Assembly (NCBI GenBank): GCA_018610125.1
Contig: JAHEOI010000142.1
Span: forward strand, 1 to 9,836
Length of the DNA stretch: 9,836 nt
Direction of reading: 5' to 3'
Source: Verrucomicrobiota bacterium
GTDB lineage: Bacteria; Verrucomicrobiota; Verrucomicrobiia; Limisphaerales; JAHEOI01
Positions 1 through 5,393 of the stretch are shown here, piece after piece (within the stretch, counting starts at the first letter, position 1; every line of letters starts with the position of its first letter). The notes under the pieces were generated by a model. The model had not been told where the DNA came from. It saw nothing but the letters and a program-made list of their open reading frames with translations, and made no database searches. Both the position numbers and the translations under genes were made by a program.

Positions 1-267
1 GCTCAAGAGGAGGCGCCGGCGAGCAATGAAGTGGAGATCAAAGCCCCCATGATTGGGACACTGTATCGAGCTCCCTCTCCGGAATCGACGAACTACATCG
101 AGGTGGGTGCGGAAGTGAATCCGGAGACGGTCGTTTGCATCATTGAAGCGATGAAAGTGATGAATGAGATCAAGGCCGAGGTAAAGGGAGTCGTCACCCA
201 GGTGCTGATTGAGAACGCCAAGCCGGTCGAGTTCAATCAACCTCTATTTAAGGTCCGGCCAACCTGA
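1..267 (+). CDS. accB: Biotin carboxyl carrier protein of acetyl-CoA carboxylase, C-terminal part (5' end outside window)
   Basis: AccB carries the biotin that AccC carboxylates and that the carboxyltransferase then uses to make malonyl-CoA, the first step of fatty acid synthesis in the cytoplasm. The visible 88 residues are the biotinyl-lipoyl domain. The biotinylation motif EAMKVMNEI is present, with the target lysine at bases 154-156. The preceding APMIGTLYRAPSP segment is the typical first strand and thumb region of bacterial BCCP. The frame is open to base 1 and the Ala/Glu/Pro-rich start (AQEEAPASNE) is the usual flexible linker, so the GTG at base 31 is internal and the true start lies to the left. 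It ends with TGA at 265-267, 88 bp before accC, the normal accBC order. I see no convincing promoter in the gap, so co-transcription is likely. Confidence 0.95.
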   Translation, partial: AQEEAPASNEVEIKAPMIGTLYRAPSPESTNYIEVGAEVNPETVVCIIEAMKVMNEIKAEVKGVVTQVLIENAKPVEFNQPLFKVRPT

Positions 268-355
268 CCGCGCCGCGGTCCACCAAAATCCGCTTGCCCA
301 GGGCTTCTTTTTCTTTGGGGTATGGGAATGTTATTTCCGTTCTGAGAGACACAGC

Positions 356-1738
356 ATGTTTGAGAAAATCCTTATCGCCAATCGTGGCGAAATCGCTATT
401 CGCGTCATTCGTGCCTGCAAGGAGTTGAATATCCGGACGGTGGCGGTTTATTCCGAAGCCGATTCCGACTCGATGCATGCCCAAATGGCGGACGAAGCCA
501 TTTGTATTGGCAGGGCCCCAAGTAATGAGAGCTATTTGCGCATTGACCGCTTGGTAAGTGCCGCCGAGGTAACAGATGTCGATGCGATCCATCCGGGGTA
601 CGGCTTCCTTTCCGAGAATGCCCACTTCGCTGAGGTCTGCGAAAGCTGTAATATCCGGTTCATCGGACCGAGCTCACGGGCGATGAGCGCGCTGTCGGAC
701 AAGGATGTCAGTCGTGCGTTGGCGAAAAAGGCCGGTGTCCCGACGCCGCCCGGCTCCGAAGGCCTCGTTGAGCAGGAGCAAGATGCGCTCGAGGTCGCCA
801 AGCGGATCGGGTATCCGGTTGTCATCAAAGCGGTTGCGGGTGGAGGGGGACGGGGGATGCGCGTGGCTCACAACGATATTTCCTTGGTGAAAGGCTATCA
901 TGCCGCCCGGAACGAAGCGGAAAAGACCTTTAATAATTCCGGGGTCTATATCGAGAAGTTCGTTGAAAATCCTCATCACATCGAGTTTCAGATTCTTGGG
1001 GATCATCGGGGCAATATCATGCACGTGGGCGAGCGGGACTGCTCGATCCAAAGGCGCAATCAGAAGATTATCGAAGAGACCCCGTCGCCGCTGATCGATA
1101 ATCATTTCAAAGATCTCCGCAAAAAGATGGGGAAAGCGGCCGTGCGCATTGCCGAATACGCCAACTACACCAATGCGGGGACGGTCGAGTTTATCGTCGA
1201 TGACAAAGGGAATTTCTATTTCTTGGAGGTCAACAAGCGGATTCAAGTGGAGCACCCGATCACCGAGGAAGTGACCGGCATCGACTTGGTGAAATGGCAG
1301 ATCTTGATCGCTTTCGGGGAGCAGCTCAAGCTGTCACAGAATGACCTGGCAATTAAGGGTCACGCCATCGAGTGTCGTATCAATGCGGAAGACCCGTTCG
1401 ATGACTTCCGTCCTTCTCCGGGACAGATCGAGATGTATTACGCTCCCGGGGGACGCCGAGTCCGCGTGGACAGTCATGCTTACGCCGGATACACGATCAC
1501 CCCGCACTACGATTCGATGATAGCGAAGCTGGTCACTTCCGGCAAGGACCGGCGTGAGGCGCTTAACCGGATGAGCTCGGCGCTCAGTGAGTACATGATC
1601 GCCGGGGTGAAAACGACTATCCCGTTTCAGCAAGCTGTTCTGCAAGATCCCAATTTTCGGCGAGGCGATTACACTACCAATTTCGTGGAGCAGCTTCTTT
1701 CAGGGGCAAGGCGTGAGCTGATTGAAGATAAGGTTTAG
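356..1738 (+). CDS. accC: Biotin carboxylase subunit of acetyl-CoA carboxylase
   Basis: AccC carboxylates biotin on AccB using ATP and bicarbonate. The 460-residue product is close to the usual size (about 450). It opens with MFEKILIANRGEIAIR, the standard AccC N-terminus. The frame is open upstream to 209, but that extension is not AccC-like, so I start at ATG 356. Visible functional sites by family position: K116 and K158 of the ATP-grasp fold, the glycine loop GGGGRGM (162-168), HIE (208-210), K237, E278, E291 and N293, the RIQVEHP block with R295 and E299, and R341. Nothing is missing. The block reads EVNKR, where E. coli has EMNTR; this does not touch the catalytic residues. The stop TAG (1736-1738) is followed after six bases by thiE in the same frame. 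The Shine-Dalgarno before 356 is weak (GAGAG). Confidence 0.97.
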   Translation: MFEKILIANRGEIAIRVIRACKELNIRTVAVYSEADSDSMHAQMADEAICIGRAPSNESYLRIDRLVSAAEVTDVDAIHPGYGFLSENAHFAEVCESCNIRFIGPSSRAMSALSDKDVSRALAKKAGVPTPPGSEGLVEQEQDALEVAKRIGYPVVIKAVAGGGGRGMRVAHNDISLVKGYHAARNEAEKTFNNSGVYIEKFVENPHHIEFQILGDHRGNIMHVGERDCSIQRRNQKIIEETPSPLIDNHFKDLRKKMGKAAVRIAEYANYTNAGTVEFIVDDKGNFYFLEVNKRIQVEHPITEEVTGIDLVKWQILIAFGEQLKLSQNDLAIKGHAIECRINAEDPFDDFRPSPGQIEMYYAPGGRRVRVDSHAYAGYTITPHYDSMIAKLVTSGKDRREALNRMSSALSEYMIAGVKTTIPFQQAVLQDPNFRRGDYTTNFVEQLLSGARRELIEDKV

Positions 1739-1744
1739 CGAGGC

Positions 1745-2386
1745 GTGAAATCGCTTGACGAGTGCCAACTCTACACATTCGTCGATTCGGCCTATCTCGC
1801 CGGACGCGATCCGATAGAGATTGCCCGACAACTTTGCGATGGCGGTGCCGACCTGATTCAGCTCCGGGCCAAAGATTGGCCGATGGAGCAGATCGAAGCC
1901 GTCACGGCGGAGCTGGCTCCATTGACTCGAGATGCGGGGGTATGGCTCGTTGTTAATGACTATCTGGCGATTGCTGACAAGTATCAAGCACCGCTGTGTC
2001 ATTTGGGCCAGGAAGATTTCTTCGATCGGGGGCACACCCATGTTTCCGAGCTGTTACGTCCGGGGTCGCCGGTTCGGATTGGAATGAGCACGCACGATCC
2101 GGACCAAGCGAAGCGATCCGTCTCGGCCGGGGCGGCTTACGTTGCGATCGGACCGGTTTATGCCACTGCGACCAAGCCGGGGAGGGAGCCGGTCCGGCTG
2201 GACTACGTTCGATGGGCGAAGGCAAACGTCGATCATCTTCCCTGGTTTGCGATCGGCGGGATCCATTTGGGGAACCTCGACGACGTGCTGGCGGCCGGTG
2301 CCCAACGCATCTGCGTTGTCTCGGCCATTCTCAACGCTGCCAATGTGGCCAAGGCTTGCGAAGCCTTCAAGAATCGACTAGCCTAG
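1745..2386 (+). CDS. thiE: Thiamine phosphate synthase
   Basis: ThiE joins hydroxymethylpyrimidine pyrophosphate to thiazole phosphate, giving thiamine phosphate. The 213-residue length fits the family (E. coli about 211). Motifs appear in order along the TIM barrel: QLRAKD (39-44, pyrophosphate binding), VVNDY (69-73), HLGQED (86-91), GMSTH (113-117), GPVYATATKPG (136-146), AIGGI (169-173) and VVSAI (191-195). The start is GTG at 1745: accC stops in this same frame at 1738, so the start cannot lie further left, and the next Met is residue 47, past the first strand and the QLRAKD motif. AAGG at 1730-1733 could serve as ribosome binding site, though at 11 nt it is a little far. The six-base gap points to co-transcription and probably coupling with accC. 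A thiamine gene in an acetyl-CoA carboxylase operon has no obvious pathway logic. Confidence 0.93.
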   Translation: MKSLDECQLYTFVDSAYLAGRDPIEIARQLCDGGADLIQLRAKDWPMEQIEAVTAELAPLTRDAGVWLVVNDYLAIADKYQAPLCHLGQEDFFDRGHTHVSELLRPGSPVRIGMSTHDPDQAKRSVSAGAAYVAIGPVYATATKPGREPVRLDYVRWAKANVDHLPWFAIGGIHLGNLDDVLAAGAQRICVVSAILNAANVAKACEAFKNRLA

Positions 2387-2391
2387 TGTCT

Positions 2392-2416
2392 TTGCGTTGA
2401 AGAACGCAACGCTTTT
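2392..2416 (+). terminator. Probable Rho-independent terminator after thiE
   Basis: A perfect 7-bp inverted repeat, TTGCGTT (2392-2398) and AACGCAA (2403-2409), closes a GAAG tetraloop six bases after the thiE stop. A short T run (2413-2416) follows after CGC. Position and shape fit the end of the accB-accC-thiE unit. The T tract is short and interrupted, so termination may be partial. Confidence 0.5.
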
Positions 2417-2494
2417 AGGGCCATGGCGATCCGTCAGTTTTGAAAGCGACACGGTTTCGCGCTGCGGAAGCTCGAGGTGGCGCACAGCGGCCTC

Positions 2495-2522
2495 TTCGCC
2501 CGGCCTGCACGAATTTTATAAC
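2495..2522 (+). promoter_or_regulatory. Possible promoter for the PfkB kinase gene
   Basis: The 180-bp gap 2387-2566 holds the terminator-like hairpin and then an AT-rich patch with TATAAC at 2517-2522, a fair -10 box. Sixteen bases upstream is TTCGCC (2495-2500), a poor match to a sigma-70 -35 box. AAGGAAG (2548-2554) is a good Shine-Dalgarno, 12 nt before ATG 2567. The rest of the gap shows nothing I recognise. Confidence 0.25.
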
Positions 2523-2566
2523 CGGAAAAAGCGAAGCAGCTCTAAATAAGGAAGAACAACAATATC

Positions 2567-3469
2567 ATGAGTAGCGTATTAGTGGTTGGGTCAACGGCCC
2601 TCGATTCGATCAAGACACCGTATCAGGAAAATCCTCGGTTGCTGGGCGGCTCCGCAAGCCATGCGGCGGTCGCGGCCGGCTTCTTCAGTCCGGTCAACCT
2701 TGTCGGTGTGGTCGGCGACGATTTTCCATCCGAATACGTGGAGCTCTACAAGCGCCACGGGATTAATATCGATGGATTGGAGCACAAGTCCGGTCAGACG
2801 TTCCATTGGTCGGGCGAGTACGAGGTCAATATGAACAACCGGGAGACCCTTTCGACGATCTTGGGCGTCATCGAAGGCTGGCAGCCAAAAGTTCCCGATA
2901 GCTACAAGAAGACGCCGTATGTCCTATTGGCCAACATGGCCCCCGACGTTCAGCATGCCGTCCTCGACCAGATGGAAAATCCGGAGCTTGTGGTGGCCGA
3001 CACCATGGACCTTTGGATGAACACGACAAAGGACGAGCTCTTGCGGTTGATCAAGCGAGTGGATGCGCTGGTGGTCAATGACAGCGAAGCCCAGCTATTG
3101 ACCGGTTACGACAATGTCGTTGTGGCGACCAAGAAGATTCATGATCTGGGGCCGAAATACGTGATTGTGAAGAAGGGCGAGCATGGCGCGATCCTGTCCG
3201 GTCCGAATGAGCTATTCATTGCTCCGGCGTATCCGCTCGAAAAGCTTGTGGACCCGACCGGTGCCGGTGATTCCTTCGTCGGCGGCATGATGGGATATCT
3301 CGCGAGCCGGGAAGGGGGACACGAAAAGAACCTGCGAAAAGGGATCGTCTATGGCACGATCGTGGCCTCGTTCTGCTGCGAGGGCTTTGGGCTCCATCGC
3401 ACCGGCGAAGTGACGGGCGAAATGATCGAGAGCCGAACTCAGGAACTCAAGAAGATGTCCGAGTGGTAA
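2567..3469 (+). CDS. PfkB-family carbohydrate/nucleoside kinase
   Basis: Cytoplasmic ribokinase-fold kinase that transfers the ATP gamma-phosphate to a sugar or nucleoside hydroxyl. At 300 residues it is normal size. Seen: the N-terminal strand VLVVGSTALDS with the substrate-binding Asp (D13), LGGSASHAAVAAGFF (26-40, the GG substrate motif), GVVGDDF (47-53), NDSEAQLL (171-178), VKKGEHGA (201-208) and the PfkB signature DPTGAGDSFVGG (229-240) with the catalytic base D235. The start at ATG 2567 has AAGGAAG upstream and begins exactly at the first strand. The substrate cannot be read from sequence. Ribokinase, adenosine kinase and fructokinase branches share all these motifs, and the neighbours do not decide. 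It appears to be its own transcription unit, separated from thiE by a hairpin and 180 bp. Confidence 0.92.
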   Translation: MSSVLVVGSTALDSIKTPYQENPRLLGGSASHAAVAAGFFSPVNLVGVVGDDFPSEYVELYKRHGINIDGLEHKSGQTFHWSGEYEVNMNNRETLSTILGVIEGWQPKVPDSYKKTPYVLLANMAPDVQHAVLDQMENPELVVADTMDLWMNTTKDELLRLIKRVDALVVNDSEAQLLTGYDNVVVATKKIHDLGPKYVIVKKGEHGAILSGPNELFIAPAYPLEKLVDPTGAGDSFVGGMMGYLASREGGHEKNLRKGIVYGTIVASFCCEGFGLHRTGEVTGEMIESRTQELKKMSEW

Positions 3470-3633
3470 TTTCGTCGTCGGCAAGAGACAATGGGTGGGG
3501 GAGACGGGTAGCCTGTCAGCCGGCGGACATTTGGCGTTTGGCGGTCTGGGCCGGGCTGTGCTTCAAATGACCGGCGGTTTCGAGGAGCTGTCACGGAAGC
3601 GAGCTGGTTTACAGACCCTTAGACGGATGTGCT

Positions 3634-3643
3634 GAGGAGAGGA
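3634..3643 (+). promoter_or_regulatory. Ribosome binding site that fixes the aldo/keto reductase start
   Basis: GAGGAGAGGA contains a strong Shine-Dalgarno, AGGAG(AGG), a few bases before ATG 3647. An upstream in-frame GTG at 3629 would place this site inside the coding region, so ATG 3647 is preferred. The rest of the 177-bp gap 3470-3646 shows no clear promoter or terminator; there is only a loose GC-rich CAGCC...GGCTG pairing around 3517-3558. Confidence 0.7.
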
Positions 3644-3646
3644 TCG

Positions 3647-4426
3647 ATGCAACAGTATGTCACAGTCCAAGGCGAGCAGGTGCCGGCTATCGGATTTGGC
3701 ACCTGGCAAATTCAAGGCAAGGCTTGTTTTGAGGCGGTGCTCGATGCATTAAGCGTCGGGTATCGCCATGTGGACACCGCCGCAATGTATGGCAACGAGC
3801 GTGAGGTGGGCCGGGCGCTCAGGGAATCGGCGACCGCACGTGAGGAGATCTTTCTCACCACAAAAATCTGGCCCGACGATTTTGCTCCGGCGGATGCCCC
3901 GCGCGCGGCGGAAGCCTGCCTGAGTCGCCTTGATGTGAATTATGTGGACCTGCTGCTCCTGCATTGGCCGAGCTCACGCATTCCGGTTCGCGAGACACTC
4001 TCGGCATTGAGGCCGCTCAAGGAGCAAGGTCGCATCCGACATCTCGGACTGAGCAACTACGCGCCGGAGCAAGTAAAGGAGGCCGCCGCGGAAGTCTCCA
4101 TTTTCTGCAATCAGATCCCGTTCGATCCGTATCACGATCCCTCCGCGTTACTTGATCAGGCGCGCGCAATGGACTATCTCCTCACAGCCTATTCTCCTTT
4201 GGGACGAGGGAGGGTGGTCTCTGATCCGACGCTTGAAGAAGTCGGCCGGCACCACGAAAAATCCCCGGCCCAGGTGGCACTTCGGTGGTTGATTCAGCAT
4301 GACAAGGTTGCCGCCATCCCGAAGGCAGCGGACGCTGACCGGAGGCGCAGTAACTTCGATCTGTTTGATTTTGAGCTGAGCGCGGAAGAGATGCGGCAGA
4401 TTGCCACCCTGGCAAAATCGCGTTGA
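3647..4426 (+). CDS. Aldo/keto reductase, DkgB/2,5-diketo-gluconate reductase-like
   Basis: NADPH-dependent reductase of aldehydes and ketones, cytoplasmic (beta/alpha)8 barrel. The product from ATG 3647 is 259 residues, near the 267 of E. coli DkgB. The full catalytic tetrad is visible: D43 in HVDTA, Y48 in MYGNE, K73 in TTKIW and H106 in LLLHWP. GLSNY (134-138), CNQIPFDPY (154-162) and AYSPLGRG (181-188) are family blocks. The cofactor-binding segment IPKAADADRRRSNFDLFDFEL-type region (from 224) holds the Lys and Arg that usually grip the NADPH 2'-phosphate, though AAD replaces the common SSN. The true substrate is unknown; such enzymes often handle methylglyoxal or other reactive carbonyls. 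No partner gene is evident. Confidence 0.9.
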   Translation: MQQYVTVQGEQVPAIGFGTWQIQGKACFEAVLDALSVGYRHVDTAAMYGNEREVGRALRESATAREEIFLTTKIWPDDFAPADAPRAAEACLSRLDVNYVDLLLLHWPSSRIPVRETLSALRPLKEQGRIRHLGLSNYAPEQVKEAAAEVSIFCNQIPFDPYHDPSALLDQARAMDYLLTAYSPLGRGRVVSDPTLEEVGRHHEKSPAQVALRWLIQHDKVAAIPKAADADRRRSNFDLFDFELSAEEMRQIATLAKSR

Positions 4427-4480
4427 GCGTTTTCGTCCCGACCGGAGGCGCGGCGGTCCCGATCCCCTTGATCCCGGCGT

Positions 4481-4496
4481 TCCATTTAAGAATGGA
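4481..4496. repeat. Small inverted repeat after the reductase gene
   Basis: TCCATT and AATGGA form a 6-bp stem round a TAAG loop, 54 bp past the reductase stop. No T run follows, so it is a weak terminator candidate at best. It lies just before the first REP-like hairpin in the 226-bp gap 4427-4652. Confidence 0.3.
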
Positions 4497-4504
4497 CTCC
4501 TCCT

Positions 4505-4533
4505 TGATAGGGACGTTCTCCCGGACGTCCCAC
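4505..4533 (+). repeat. REP-like hairpin, copy A
   Basis: The unit starts with TGATA and ends with CCCAC. Bases 4510-4518 pair with 4523-4531 (9 pairs, one T-G wobble) round a TCCC loop at 4519-4522. It matches copy B (reverse complement) at 25 of 29 positions. The four differences fall in two base-paired positions and preserve pairing (G-C to C-G and C-G to G-C). With copy B it forms a head-to-head pair spanning about 91 bp, the layout of a REPIN. Confidence 0.7.
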
Positions 4534-4565
4534 GTCTCTGTTTTACCCTGATCCTCCCGAAAAAA

Positions 4566-4595
4566 GTGGGACCTCGGGGACAAGGTCCCTATCAG
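4566..4595 (-). repeat. REP-like hairpin, copy B (inverted)
   Basis: Read on the minus strand it begins CTGATAGGGAC and ends TCCCAC. Stem 4568-4576 with 4581-4589, loop GGGA on plus (TCCC on minus). It is closest to copy C: over the 22-nt stem-loop they differ at two positions. The A-rich run (4560-4565) on its plus-strand left side also resembles the flank of copy C. Confidence 0.7.
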
Positions 4596-4605
4596 GGACA
4601 TGAAT

Positions 4606-4634
4606 AGCCGGGGTATTGCCATTATCCGGCTTTT
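4606..4634 (+). promoter_or_regulatory. Dyad and possible promoter region before the module
   Basis: AGCCGG (4606-4611) and CCGGCT (4626-4631) form a 6-bp dyad with a 14-nt spacer, followed by TTTT (4631-4634), 22 bp before the first module gene. AT-rich TATAGAAT (4644-4651) sits immediately before ATG 4653, and no Shine-Dalgarno is visible. Two readings fit. It may be a weak terminator blocking read-through from the left, or an operator where the winged-helix product could act on its own operon. I cannot choose between them. Confidence 0.3.
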
Positions 4635-4652
4635 GCGTGAGAATATAGAATA

Positions 4653-5393
4653 ATGGCTCACAGTACCGCAGATAAGCAACGCGAGCAGGAGGATCGCATA
4701 TTGGAGAAGTTGCGAACGGCGGGGCGCTCAGGCTTGAGCAAAAGCAAGCTGGGAGTCACGAGCCAAGCTCGCGAGAAGGCATTAACCGACCTGGTCAAGC
4801 GTGGGAGGGTCACCGCTCGTCGGGTCGGGCCATATAAGAAATATTGGCTCCCTGACAATGCGCCTTCGTTGGAAACGGTCGAGCGCACTCTGAATGAGCG
4901 TTGTGCGACCAAGCCGGACACGTTGTATCGGAAGGAAGAGCTGAAGAGATTGCTGCCGCCTGCCGAGAAATCGCTTTTGGAGGAAGCCTTGCCGCATTTG
5001 GTTGCGGATAAGACCTTTCACGAGCTACGGCGAGGTCAGAGCCGTTATTACCTTCATCTTCCTTCGTTTGTGGCGGCTCACAATTTGGGTGCCGGGAGAG
5101 ATGAAGCTGCCGCTGCGGCCCAACCGACGCAGGCGACTCCGTTTTCGTCGCAGGCGGTGCGGCAAGCTTATACGAGGCTGGTCGAAGCGACCCACTTTCC
5201 GTTTGTCATGATCAGTCGATTGCTTCGGGAGAGTGGTCAAGATCTCAATGCGCTCCAGGATTATCTGCTAAAGGAACAGGCTCAAGGCCGGGCGGAGCTG
5301 AGCGAGGCCGACTGGTCGATTGCCAGTGAGGACGAGCGAAAGGCGGCGATCTCCAAAGGGGAGCGGCGTTATCTCAGCGTCCGTCTCGAATGA
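4653..5393 (+). CDS. Tandem winged-helix protein, first gene of the DNA-processing module
   Basis: No family recognised. The 246-residue product reads as three winged-helix units. Residues 12-67 (EDRILEKLRTAG...GVTSQAREKALTDLVKRGRV then YKKYWLP) show helix, turn, recognition helix and wing. Residues 72-136 repeat the plan, ending in GQSRYYLHLP. Residues 165-246 follow a third time, with FPFVMISRLLRESG and a final ERRYLSVRL strand. An Ala-rich linker (148-163) separates units two and three. There is no signal peptide or membrane segment, so it should be cytoplasmic. ATG 4653 is the only sensible start, since the next Met is residue 186. Its stop overlaps the next gene by ATGA, so it is tightly coupled to the ATPase. 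It could be the DNA reader of the complex, a regulator, or a bridging subunit like the tandem-WH partners of SMC-type complexes. The domain reading is by eye. Confidence 0.85.
   Translation: MAHSTADKQREQEDRILEKLRTAGRSGLSKSKLGVTSQAREKALTDLVKRGRVTARRVGPYKKYWLPDNAPSLETVERTLNERCATKPDTLYRKEELKRLLPPAEKSLLEEALPHLVADKTFHELRRGQSRYYLHLPSFVAAHNLGAGRDEAAAAAQPTQATPFSSQAVRQAYTRLVEATHFPFVMISRLLRESGQDLNALQDYLLKEQAQGRAELSEADWSIASEDERKAAISKGERRYLSVRLE

Noticed and set aside
209..355. Upstream extension of the accC reading frame
   Set aside because: The translated stretch does not resemble AccC, overlaps accB, and the standard N-terminus begins exactly at ATG 356.
674..1255. 193-residue open frame on the minus strand
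   Set aside because: Antisense to accC, which is fully supported by its catalytic residues.
4337..4451. Direct repeat GACCGGAGGCGC at 4337-4348 and 4440-4451
   Set aside because: A few 12-base repeats are expected by chance in a 10-kb window, and nothing else supports it as an attachment or duplication site.
4182..4679. 165-residue open frame on the minus strand across the reductase end and the intergenic gap
   Set aside because: Its N-terminal half is translated REP hairpin sequence and the rest is antisense to the reductase; no protein family seen.
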